Part shown: positions 1 through 5,392 of the stretch, piece after piece
How positions within the stretch are numbered: the stretch's first letter is position 1
Layout: each line of letters starts with the position of its first letter
Source: Cyanobacteria bacterium OH_SFB_17
Lineage (GTDB): Bacteria; Cyanobacteriota; Vampirovibrionia; Gastranaerophilales; Gastranaerophilaceae
Assembly (NCBI GenBank): GCA_023395735.1
Contig: JAEWYI010000021.1
Span: 1 to 12,308, forward strand
Length of the DNA stretch: 12,308 bases
Direction of reading: 5' to 3'
Translations under genes and position numbers: made by a program
The notes under the pieces: model-generated
Told to the model about the DNA's origin: nothing
Database searches by the model: none
Seen by the model: the letters and a program-made list of their open reading frames with translations, nothing else

Positions 1-731
1 GAATCATTTGGATAATTTGGGTTTTTGTTTAACAAAGCCCAATAGGCGCATCCGTAACTATCTCTGGGCATATCAGTTATAGTAGATTTACAGGTGTCAA
101 TAAATGCATTGTTGAACCAGTTTGTAGTATTAGTTGTGTTTTGTGGATGAGGTTGTCCCATCGGAATAACGGAGCCATCGACAGTAAACACGAAAAGAAA
201 ATAATCCCAGCCAATTCTATTTGGGGTTTTCTTTCCATTGATGTCGACACATACCGTCGGACCATTTGTTCCAAGGCTAGTTGGATCATTAAATGTATAA
301 ATTTTCCCTGCCAATTCCGTATGATAACCAGAATTATCGCAAATTCCATTTTCAAAGTAACTTTTTCCATCAAATGATTTTATTTTGTAAGGAGCATCAA
401 TACTACCTCCAGCAATTGCTTCGCTGATTTTTTCGTGTGCCTTAAAATATTTCCAAAATATATCTTGTATAAATGTGTTGCATCCGCTAGAAGTGCTGCA
501 TTGCTCTGGGATTGTTATTCCATTATCTTGTTTAAATTGCAAGGCAATTTGATTAAGTTCAGAATATGTTTTTTGAAATAGAGTTTGAAGCTCTTTTTGT
601 TGAATGTTTTGAACAAGTGTCGGAATTGTTATCTGTGCAATTATGCCGATTATTCCGATAACAATTATTATTTCTACAAGGGTAAATGCGTAAAATTTAT
701 AACAATCCTTTATTTTTAAAAATAAGCTCAT
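1..731 (-). CDS. Type IV pilin-like / pseudopilin protein (C-terminus cut off by window edge)
   Basis: The frame is open from an ATG at 731 to the left edge, giving 243 residues with no stop, so the C-terminus is missing. The N-terminus is a class III (prepilin) signal: a short charged leader (MSLFLKIKDCYKFYA), then FTLVEIIIVIGIIGIIAQ. Cleavage is predicted after Ala15, leaving Phe at +1 and the conserved Glu at +5. The hydrophobic helix covers about residues 16-38 and is followed by an amphipathic stretch (LVQNIQQKELQTLFQKTYSE). The globular part has cysteine pairs, such as the CSTSSGC segment, that could form disulfides. After cleavage by a prepilin peptidase it should assemble into a pilus or type II-like filament; which one cannot be told. 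Ala instead of Gly at -1 is a mild departure from the classical motif. A Shine-Dalgarno-like TTGAGGT precedes the start. Family call is firm, specific role unknown. Confidence 0.88.
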   Translation of the reverse strand, partial: MSLFLKIKDCYKFYAFTLVEIIIVIGIIGIIAQITIPTLVQNIQQKELQTLFQKTYSELNQIALQFKQDNGITIPEQCSTSSGCNTFIQDIFWKYFKAHEKISEAIAGGSIDAPYKIKSFDGKSYFENGICDNSGYHTELAGKIYTFNDPTSLGTNGPTVCVDINGKKTPNRIGWDYFLFVFTVDGSVIPMGQPHPQNTTNTTNWFNNAFIDTCKSTITDMPRDSYGCAYWALLNKNPNYPND

Positions 732-769
732 AACGTTATAATAACCTCAAAAATTTATCTTGCAAATCT

Positions 770-798
770 AGTATAGGTTTTAAAAGCCAATTTGTCAA
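770..798 (-). promoter_or_regulatory. Strong sigma70-type promoter for the pilin-like gene
   Basis: Read on the minus strand, a perfect -35 box TTGACA (798-793) is followed by a 17-base spacer and a -10 box TATACT (775-770, five of six). The predicted start near 763 would give a leader of about 32 bases containing the GAGGT ribosome binding site. The -35 box overlaps the -35 of the opposite promoter. Confidence 0.7.
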
Positions 799-801
799 TT
801 G
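788..801. promoter_or_regulatory. Candidate operator: inverted repeat over both -35 boxes
   Basis: CAATT (788-792), a four-base spacer TGTC, then AATTG (797-801) form a small perfect inverted repeat. It is centred on the overlapping -35 boxes of the divergent pilin and XRE promoters. This is where a dimeric HTH repressor would block both promoters. The arms are short and AT-rich, so chance is possible. Confidence 0.3.
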
Positions 802-819
802 AATATTTATTTATAAGAT
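792..819 (+). promoter_or_regulatory. Probable promoter for the XRE regulator
   Basis: TTGTCA (792-797, five of six) and TAAGAT (814-819, four of six) are separated by 16 bases. The predicted start near 826 leaves a leader of about 40 bases before the GTG at 867. The -35 box is almost the same DNA as the -35 of the divergent pilin promoter, read on the other strand. The -10 box is weak, so this is tentative. Confidence 0.4.
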
Positions 820-866
820 ACTTCATATCTTTTGTGAATAAGATAAAGTATATTTATGGAGGTTCT

Positions 867-1196
867 GTGAGCTATATCAAGAAGAAATTAGGACAGCGAA
901 AACAAGAAGTTCGAAAATCTAGAAAACTTACACAAGATAAAATGGTCGAACTTATTGGTATTGAGCCTACAAATTTTAGTAAAATCGAAACAGGAAAAAA
1001 TTATTCCACTTCGGAAAATCTCCAAAAAATTGCAGATGCACTTTGTGTTGAAGTGCATGAGTTATTTGAGTTTGACGAAGATAAAAACAGTATTTTATTA
1101 GACAAAATTTATAAAAGAATTGAAGTGCATAAAAATAACAAGCAAAAACTTGTGGAACTGTATAAACTGTATAAAATTTTACAAGCTTTTGACTGA
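867..1196 (+). CDS. XRE/Cro-CI family HTH transcriptional regulator
   Basis: A 109-residue DNA-binding protein. The HTH domain occupies about residues 8-66: LGQRKQEVRKSRKLTQDKM, then the recognition region IEPTNFSKIETGKNY and ENLQKIADALCVEVHELFEF, the classic Cro/CI arrangement. The remaining 40 residues are Lys/Glu-rich and probably helical, perhaps for dimerisation. The frame is open further upstream to a TTG at 792. The GTG at 867 is chosen because a strong GGAGGT (858-863) lies just before it, and because the HTH domain begins there; the upstream codons look like AT-rich leader. It is divergent from the pilin-like gene and shares a promoter region with it, so it may control that gene and itself. 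Its 3' end overlaps the convergent acetyltransferase gene by 18 bases. The ligand or signal is unknown. Confidence 0.85.
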   Translation: MSYIKKKLGQRKQEVRKSRKLTQDKMVELIGIEPTNFSKIETGKNYSTSENLQKIADALCVEVHELFEFDEDKNSILLDKIYKRIEVHKNNKQKLVELYKLYKILQAFD

Positions 1197-2192
1197 AGCT
1201 GCGAGGCTCACATCAAGATAAGATTGTGCATAGGCATAATCTTCTTTGAATCCGACGTGTCTGTACATTTTTAGTGCCTGATAATTATCTGTTTCTGTTG
1301 TTGTATTTATTTCACTAAGCTCTTTTTTCCCTGTTTTTGTCCAATCCAAAAGAGTCGTAAGAGATTTTTTCAACAAATGTTTTGAAAAACCTTTACCTTG
1401 ATATTCCGGATCTATTGCAAAAATAGGTATATTGGCAATTTTTCCTGCCGTAATGTTCACAAAGCAGAATCCGCAAGGTTTTCCGCTGTGCATCAATACA
1501 CTAACTGCGTTAGGCAAAAATTCGCCGTATGTGTTGTCGATAATTTTTCCTAATATATCTCTAACCCCTTCTTCGGTTTTGAATCTTGGGTCAAATACAG
1601 CATCAGATGTGTTTTCGAATGCTTTATGTACTATTTTGATTGCATCTTCAAAATAATCGTCACTCCAGTCAACAATTTGATAGCATGAATCTTTATCTGA
1701 TAAAATTGAGCTTTTCAAAATGTTTTCGCAATTGCTGTCTTTAAAAAGAAATCTTAAAACAGCAAGTCCGATAAATTTAAATCCGTATCTTGTTATGTCT
1801 GTTACAAATTCGCCTTGAGGGCCCATCATAGGGTAGCAGACAATCTTTTCTTTTCTAAGTTCTTGTGTTTCTTCCATAAATTTTTCGAGTAAAATTCTTC
1901 TTTTTTCAGCTAAATCTTCATCGCCTAAGCAGTGAATTATATTTAATTCTATTGCTTCTGAAATTACTGTTGTATAAGCCAAAAATGCTGTAGGAATATT
2001 GTTTTCCAAAAGAACAATACATTCTATAAGACCTTTTTCCATAGCGCTGATGAATTCTTCATAGCTTAGAGGGTCCAATTCAAATTTATATTTGTCTGCC
2101 GCAGATGCACGAAAATCACTGTAAACCCCTGCAAAAATTTTGTATTGAGGTTCAGAAAGTTTCTGTGCTTGGTAAATTGTATTTAATGTCAT
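1179..2192 (-). CDS. GNAT-family N-acetyltransferase with two tandem GNAT-like domains
   Basis: A 337-residue protein, about twice the length of a single GNAT domain. The C-terminal half carries a clear acetyl-CoA motif A, IFAIDPEYQGKGFSKHLL (257-274, pyrophosphate loop Q265-G-K-G268). Motif B follows as NYQALKMYRHVGF (303-315). The N-terminal half has the fold-like pattern (AFLAYTTVISEAIELNII, later RYGFKFIGLAVLRFLF) but no intact Q-x-x-G-x-G loop, so it is probably a degenerate, structural copy. The substrate cannot be deduced. An ATG also exists at 2204, but the start at 2192 is preferred because a GGAG lies 6 bases upstream of it, inside the first codons of the longer version. It is the last gene of the apparent ribE-ribBA operon, 61 bases after ribBA, and meets the XRE gene tail to tail. 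Confidence 0.82.
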   Translation of the reverse strand: MTLNTIYQAQKLSEPQYKIFAGVYSDFRASAADKYKFELDPLSYEEFISAMEKGLIECIVLLENNIPTAFLAYTTVISEAIELNIIHCLGDEDLAEKRRILLEKFMEETQELRKEKIVCYPMMGPQGEFVTDITRYGFKFIGLAVLRFLFKDSNCENILKSSILSDKDSCYQIVDWSDDYFEDAIKIVHKAFENTSDAVFDPRFKTEEGVRDILGKIIDNTYGEFLPNAVSVLMHSGKPCGFCFVNITAGKIANIPIFAIDPEYQGKGFSKHLLKKSLTTLLDWTKTGKKELSEINTTTETDNYQALKMYRHVGFKEDYAYAQSYLDVSLAASVKSL

Positions 2193-2253
2193 TTTAGTCT
2201 CCATACACTATGTCGGATAAAAAACTTTGGACTTGAAAAAAAACTATGCTATA

Positions 2254-3480
2254 TCATTTATACATATGATGCATTTTTTCTCGCTTGGTTTCCATGTATT
2301 TTTTATTGTAGCAGTTAACGTCAGCTTCTAAATTAACTATATCATGAATTTTTAATCCGTAACCCTCCAGACCGATTATTTTTTTCGGGTTGTTTGTTAT
2401 CAGATTAAAATTATTAAATCCTAAATCCAGAATAATCTGCGCGCCAACGCCATAATCTCTTAAATCAGGCTGAAATCCTAATGAGATATTTGCTTCAATT
2501 GTGTCTTGTCCTTTTTCTTGCAAAGAATAGGCTTTTATTTTGTTAATCAATCCAATGCCTCTGCCTTCGTGGTCTCTAAGGTAAATGACCGCACCTTTTC
2601 CCCATTCGTCAACCAATTTTAGGGCTCTATGAAGTTGGGAGTTGCAGTCGCATTTCAAGCTATGGAAAACATCCCCTGTTAAACATTCGCTATGAACGCG
2701 GATTAGAGGGATTTTGTCTGAGCCGTCATCTTTTACAATTGCAACGTGTTCTTGTTGGTTTAGGTTGTTCAAATATCCGTAAACTTTGAAATCGCCGAAT
2801 TGAGTTGGCAAAGTCGCTTGTGCTTCTCTGGTAACAAATCTTTCATTTCTTAGTCTATAGGCAATAAGCTGTGCTACAGTTATAAATTTAACATCATGTT
2901 TTGTTGCAAATTCTTTAAGCTCATCTCTTCTTGCCATTGTGCCGTCGTTTTTCATTATTTCACACATTACACCGGCAGGGAAGTGTCCCGCAAGTTTTGC
3001 CAAGTCCACGCTTGCTTCTGTGTGTCCTGTTCTTTGTAAAACTCCACCTGATTTTGCAACACAAGGAAAAACGTGTCCCGGTCTTCTTAAATCGTTTGGT
3101 CTGGAATTTTTGTCAATGACAATTTGAACTGTTTTTGCTCTGTCAAAAGCCGATATACCTGTTGTTACACCGAACTTTGCAGCTCCGTCAATACTTTGTG
3201 TGAAAGCTGTTTGTGCGCTTTCAGTGTTTTTTTCTACCATCTGTGAAAGCTCAAGTCTTTGTGCTGTTTGTTGGTCAATTGCAAGGCAAACAAGTCCGCG
3301 GCATTCTGCGGCCATAAAGTTAATTATTTCAGGAGTTACCATTTGCGCCGAGCAAATTAAATCACCTTCATTTTCTCTGTTTTCATCATCTGCTATTAAG
3401 ACAAGTTTACCGGCTTTAAAGCTTTCTATAGCTTCTTCTACCGTATTAAAAAAATTTTCTTCAAGTTCAGCTTTGCTCAT
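2254..3480 (-). CDS. ribBA: Bifunctional 3,4-dihydroxy-2-butanone-4-phosphate synthase / GTP cyclohydrolase II
   Basis: This 408-residue fusion supplies both entry points of riboflavin synthesis. The N-terminal RibB domain (about 10-210) makes dihydroxybutanone phosphate from ribulose 5-phosphate. It has the acidic loop DDENRENEGD (31-40), TAFTQSIDGA, TTGISAFDRA, RPNDLRRPGHVFPC and RTGHTEASVDLAKLAG. The C-terminal RibA domain (about 215-400) opens GTP. It keeps the zinc cysteines C266, C277 and C279 in SECLTGDVFHSLKCDC, the LRDHEGRGIGL loop (301-311) and the DLRDYGVGAQIILDLG and TNNPKKIIGLEGYGL segments. All expected motifs are present, so both activities should be intact. The length is normal for the family. 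Its ATG overlaps the ribE stop as ATGA, indicating translational coupling. ribD and ribH are not in this window. Confidence 0.97.
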   Translation of the reverse strand: MSKAELEENFFNTVEEAIESFKAGKLVLIADDENRENEGDLICSAQMVTPEIINFMAAECRGLVCLAIDQQTAQRLELSQMVEKNTESAQTAFTQSIDGAAKFGVTTGISAFDRAKTVQIVIDKNSRPNDLRRPGHVFPCVAKSGGVLQRTGHTEASVDLAKLAGHFPAGVMCEIMKNDGTMARRDELKEFATKHDVKFITVAQLIAYRLRNERFVTREAQATLPTQFGDFKVYGYLNNLNQQEHVAIVKDDGSDKIPLIRVHSECLTGDVFHSLKCDCNSQLHRALKLVDEWGKGAVIYLRDHEGRGIGLINKIKAYSLQEKGQDTIEANISLGFQPDLRDYGVGAQIILDLGFNNFNLITNNPKKIIGLEGYGLKIHDIVNLEADVNCYNKKYMETKREKMHHMYK

Positions 3481-4118
3481 AATATAAACCCATTCTCTTT
3501 CAAAAAGTCTTCGTCCAATGTTTTATTATTGTTCGTTGATAAAAAATTTTCAACATATTTTGCGAAAATATCAACTTCTATGTTCACATAATCTCCGTTT
3601 TTCAAGTCAGCTAAATTCGTGTTTTCAAAGGTATGAGGGATTATCGCGAGTTCTATCATATCTGATAAAGATTTTGCAATAGTTAAACTTATGCCGTTGA
3701 TCGCAATCGAACCCTTTTGTACTGTGTATTTTTTTAGTTCTTTGTCCAATTGGATGGAAATGTTGTAAAAATTGTTGGATTGTTTTATGCCTAAAACTTT
3801 TGCAATTCCATCTATGTGCCCGTTTACGATATGTCCGCCGAATCTTTTGTCGATGCACATTGCGCGTTCAAGATTGACTCTGTCGGAACTTTTAGCTTGT
3901 GAAAAATTGGTTACAGAAAGTGTTTCAAAAGAAAGCTCTGTGTCGAAAGAATTTTTGCCTAATCTTACAATGGTCTGGCATATTCCGTTTACGGCAATGC
4001 TGTCGCCGATTTTTGCATCTTCAAGAATGTCTTTGCATCTGATAGTGACTGAAGCGTTTTTGTCGCTTCTGGCTATTCTTTCAATATATCCGACTTCTTC
4101 GATTAAACCTGTAAACAT
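3477..4118 (-). CDS. ribE: Riboflavin synthase, alpha subunit
   Basis: A 213-residue enzyme that dismutates two 6,7-dimethyl-8-ribityllumazine molecules into riboflavin and the pyrimidinedione precursor. It starts with the canonical MFTGLIEEVG and has the expected two tandem beta-barrel repeats. Barrel 1 (about 1-90) contains IAVNGICQTI. Barrel 2 (about 97-185) contains GGHIVNGHIDG, GSIAINGISLTIA and IIPHTFENTNL. The C-terminal helix ends in LKENGF, as usual. One small oddity is Gln in NGICQT, where Leu (CLT) is common. It is the first gene of an operon with ribBA (4-bp overlap) and the GNAT gene. No Shine-Dalgarno is visible before the ATG, and a promoter -10 ends 6 bases upstream, so translation is probably leaderless. 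The alpha-subunit gene is called ribE in many genomes and ribC in E. coli. Confidence 0.96.
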   Translation of the reverse strand: MFTGLIEEVGYIERIARSDKNASVTIRCKDILEDAKIGDSIAVNGICQTIVRLGKNSFDTELSFETLSVTNFSQAKSSDRVNLERAMCIDKRFGGHIVNGHIDGIAKVLGIKQSNNFYNISIQLDKELKKYTVQKGSIAINGISLTIAKSLSDMIELAIIPHTFENTNLADLKNGDYVNIEVDIFAKYVENFLSTNNNKTLDEDFLKENGFIL

Positions 4119-4124
4119 AACAAT

Positions 4125-4153
4125 ATTTTAACAGCTAAAAACTTAAATGTAAA
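4125..4153 (-). promoter_or_regulatory. Promoter of the rib operon, probably giving a leaderless mRNA
   Basis: On the minus strand, TTTACA (4153-4148) and TAAAAT (4130-4125), each five of six to consensus, are separated by exactly 17 bases. Only six bases lie between the -10 box and the ribE ATG, so the expected start of transcription is at or next to the A of the ATG. No alternative Shine-Dalgarno is present. Confidence 0.6.
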
Positions 4154-4305
4154 TTAAAAAAACGCTCAATTTTATATGTGTTTATCGTTCAAGTAATTAT
4201 AAGGGGAATATTTTATTACTTTTTGTAAATGTATTTAATTTTTCCCTAAAGAAATCAACAAAAATGACGACATATATTTTGTATATACAATTAGGGATTT
4301 TTGTC

Positions 4306-4848
4306 ATGACTGTTGGTGCTGTAAGTTCTATTAATTATGCATCAATGTATTCTACTAGCGTTGAATACAATTATTTTGGCGCGACAATTTCTTCATCAAA
4401 GCTTCAGGCATTAATGCAGCAATATGGAATCAAGCAGACGGGGGATTCCGAAACCGATTTAAGAGCCTTGTACAATGCTATGTATGCAGATGCTCAAGTT
4501 CAAGCTACGGCTCAGGCATCTTCTGCAAGTTCAAGTTCTACCCAGCAATCTCAGGCGCAATCAAGTGTTCCTTGGGCAAACATTATGGCGCAAGTTGGCT
4601 TGAGTGCTACAGGAGAGCTCGGTACTGACTTGGAAGCTTTTAATCAAAAGATAAATGAAATGCAGGTTTCTTTTGCGGCAGTTCAATCACAAGAAGGAAT
4701 GGCTTTTGTTAATCAATTGAGTGCAGAGGCAGCTGTGGTGTTTGTTCAACAAACACAATCGGCAAATGTTTCTACATCGCAGCCAGCACAAGCGTCCGGT
4801 TCGGACATAACAGCGCTTTTGAATAAGATGTTCGTGTCATATTCCTAA
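4306..4848 (+). CDS. Hypothetical Ser/Gln/Ala-rich protein with an internal repeat
   Basis: I do not recognise a named family. From ATG 4306 the protein has 180 residues. No cleavable signal peptide or membrane helix is apparent. Two copies of a roughly 27-residue unit are visible. Copy 1 (33-59) contains MQQYGIKQTGDSETDLRA and copy 2 (90-116) contains MAQVGLSATGELGTDLEA. They share M, Q, G, T-G and T-D-L-x-A at a constant offset of 57. Between and after them lie low-complexity stretches rich in Ser, Gln and Ala, such as ASSASSSSTQQSQAQSS. An upstream ATG at 4264 would add 14 hydrophobic residues. The inner ATG is preferred because AGGGA (4293-4297) stands 8 bases before it. The gene is divergent from the rib operon and ends before a strong hairpin. 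No promoter was convincing. Confidence 0.72.
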   Translation: MTVGAVSSINYASMYSTSVEYNYFGATISSSKLQALMQQYGIKQTGDSETDLRALYNAMYADAQVQATAQASSASSSSTQQSQAQSSVPWANIMAQVGLSATGELGTDLEAFNQKINEMQVSFAAVQSQEGMAFVNQLSAEAAVVFVQQTQSANVSTSQPAQASGSDITALLNKMFVSYS

Positions 4849-4862
4849 TTTCATCAATCAGA

Positions 4863-4901
4863 AAAGAGCACCCCGCAAGCGAAGCTTGCGGGGTGCTCTT
4901 T
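4863..4901 (+). terminator. Perfect 18-bp hairpin, probable intrinsic terminator
   Basis: AAAGAGCACCCCGCAAGC (4863-4880), loop GAA, and its exact complement (4884-4901) form an uninterrupted 18-bp stem with a GC-rich core and a stable C-GAA-G loop. It lies 14 bases after the stop of the preceding gene. The flanking A and T runs are short (only TTT on the downstream side), so termination may be helped by the very stable stem alone. It could act in both directions. Copies elsewhere would instead suggest a REP-like dispersed repeat. Confidence 0.75.
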
Positions 4902-5009
4902 GATAAACTTAAAATAAGTCGAAAAAGGTAACGTATTGTAAAAATCTTCTGTAAATAGCAAAAAAAAGTTTGTTTAAGTTTTATTATGATGAAAATCGAA
5001 GGAGGTTGT

Positions 5010-5276
5010 ATGTTTATAAATCCTGTATCATCAATGAATATAAAATCTAATAGGCAGTCTTTCACTGGCACAAAAGAAGAGCTTGCAAAAGACGGTGGAA
5101 AGATAATTAAAAACGGCGTAGAAAAAGTAATAGAAAGGTCCAAGGACATTATTCCAGAGCCGCCAAAGAAAAAAGGTTTTTGGGCAAGATTTTTTGAAGG
5201 GGTCGGCAATTCTGTTAAAGATGCAGACGATTATGGTCCTGGTGGCCCTTTTGATGTTAGTAGCGGTTTTTGGTAG
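5010..5276 (+). CDS. Small hypothetical protein, 88 residues
   Basis: No family recognised. The start at 5010 is set by an excellent AAGGAGG (4999-5005) four bases upstream; a nearer-to-5' ATG at 4986 lacks such a site. The sequence begins MFINPVSSMNIKSNRQSFTG and continues with a Lys/Glu-rich middle (residues about 22-50) likely to be helical. A basic-aromatic segment PPKKKGFWARFFEGVGNS follows, and the tail is Gly/Pro-rich and ends in GFW. No signal peptide, membrane helix or metal-binding motif is visible. The amphipathic, basic-aromatic KKKGFWARFF stretch could contact a membrane or a partner, but this is speculation. It stands alone between the terminator hairpin and the smc promoter, so it is probably a single-gene unit. 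The strong ribosome binding site and clean ending argue that it is really translated. Confidence 0.65.
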   Translation: MFINPVSSMNIKSNRQSFTGTKEELAKDGGKIIKNGVEKVIERSKDIIPEPPKKKGFWARFFEGVGNSVKDADDYGPGGPFDVSSGFW

Positions 5277-5300
5277 AGTTATTTAAACTTCTTAATCTTT

Positions 5301-5329
5301 TTGACATATCCGCTATTTTGTTGTCTAAT
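5301..5329 (+). promoter_or_regulatory. Strong sigma70-type promoter for the smc operon
   Basis: A perfect -35 TTGACA (5301-5306), a 17-base spacer and TCTAAT (5324-5329, five of six). The predicted start near 5336 leaves a leader of about 57 bases before the smc ATG at 5393. No other good promoter was seen further into the operon. Confidence 0.65.
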
Positions 5330-5392
5330 AGTAATGTCTAGACTTGTGATTCAATTAAATTTGAGTTGCAACAACATTTTAGCGGGATAGAG

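Noticed and set aside
77..377. Open frames on both strands inside the left-edge region
   Set aside because: They lie within the pilin-like gene in other frames. The pilin frame has a proper start, ribosome binding site, promoter and prepilin signal.
792..866. 25-codon N-terminal extension of the XRE gene from a TTG
   Set aside because: It covers the promoter region and encodes an AT-driven hydrophobic stretch, while GGAGGT marks the GTG at 867.
2193..2204. Upstream ATG of the acetyltransferase gene
   Set aside because: The GGAG for the ATG at 2192 overlaps these codons, and nothing resembling a ribosome binding site precedes the ATG at 2204.
2931..4131. Plus-strand open frames opposite ribBA and ribE
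   Set aside because: They are antisense shadows of two strongly supported enzymes, with Cys/Ser/Phe-rich nonsense composition.
4279..4290. Perfect 12-bp palindrome TTGTATATACAA before the 4306 gene
   Set aside because: The position is suggestive of an operator, but AT-rich palindromes of this size are expected by chance several times in a window like this.
4772..5209. 145-codon minus-strand frame
   Set aside because: It crosses the strong hairpin and runs antisense to two plus-strand genes, with no ribosome binding site or recognisable domain.
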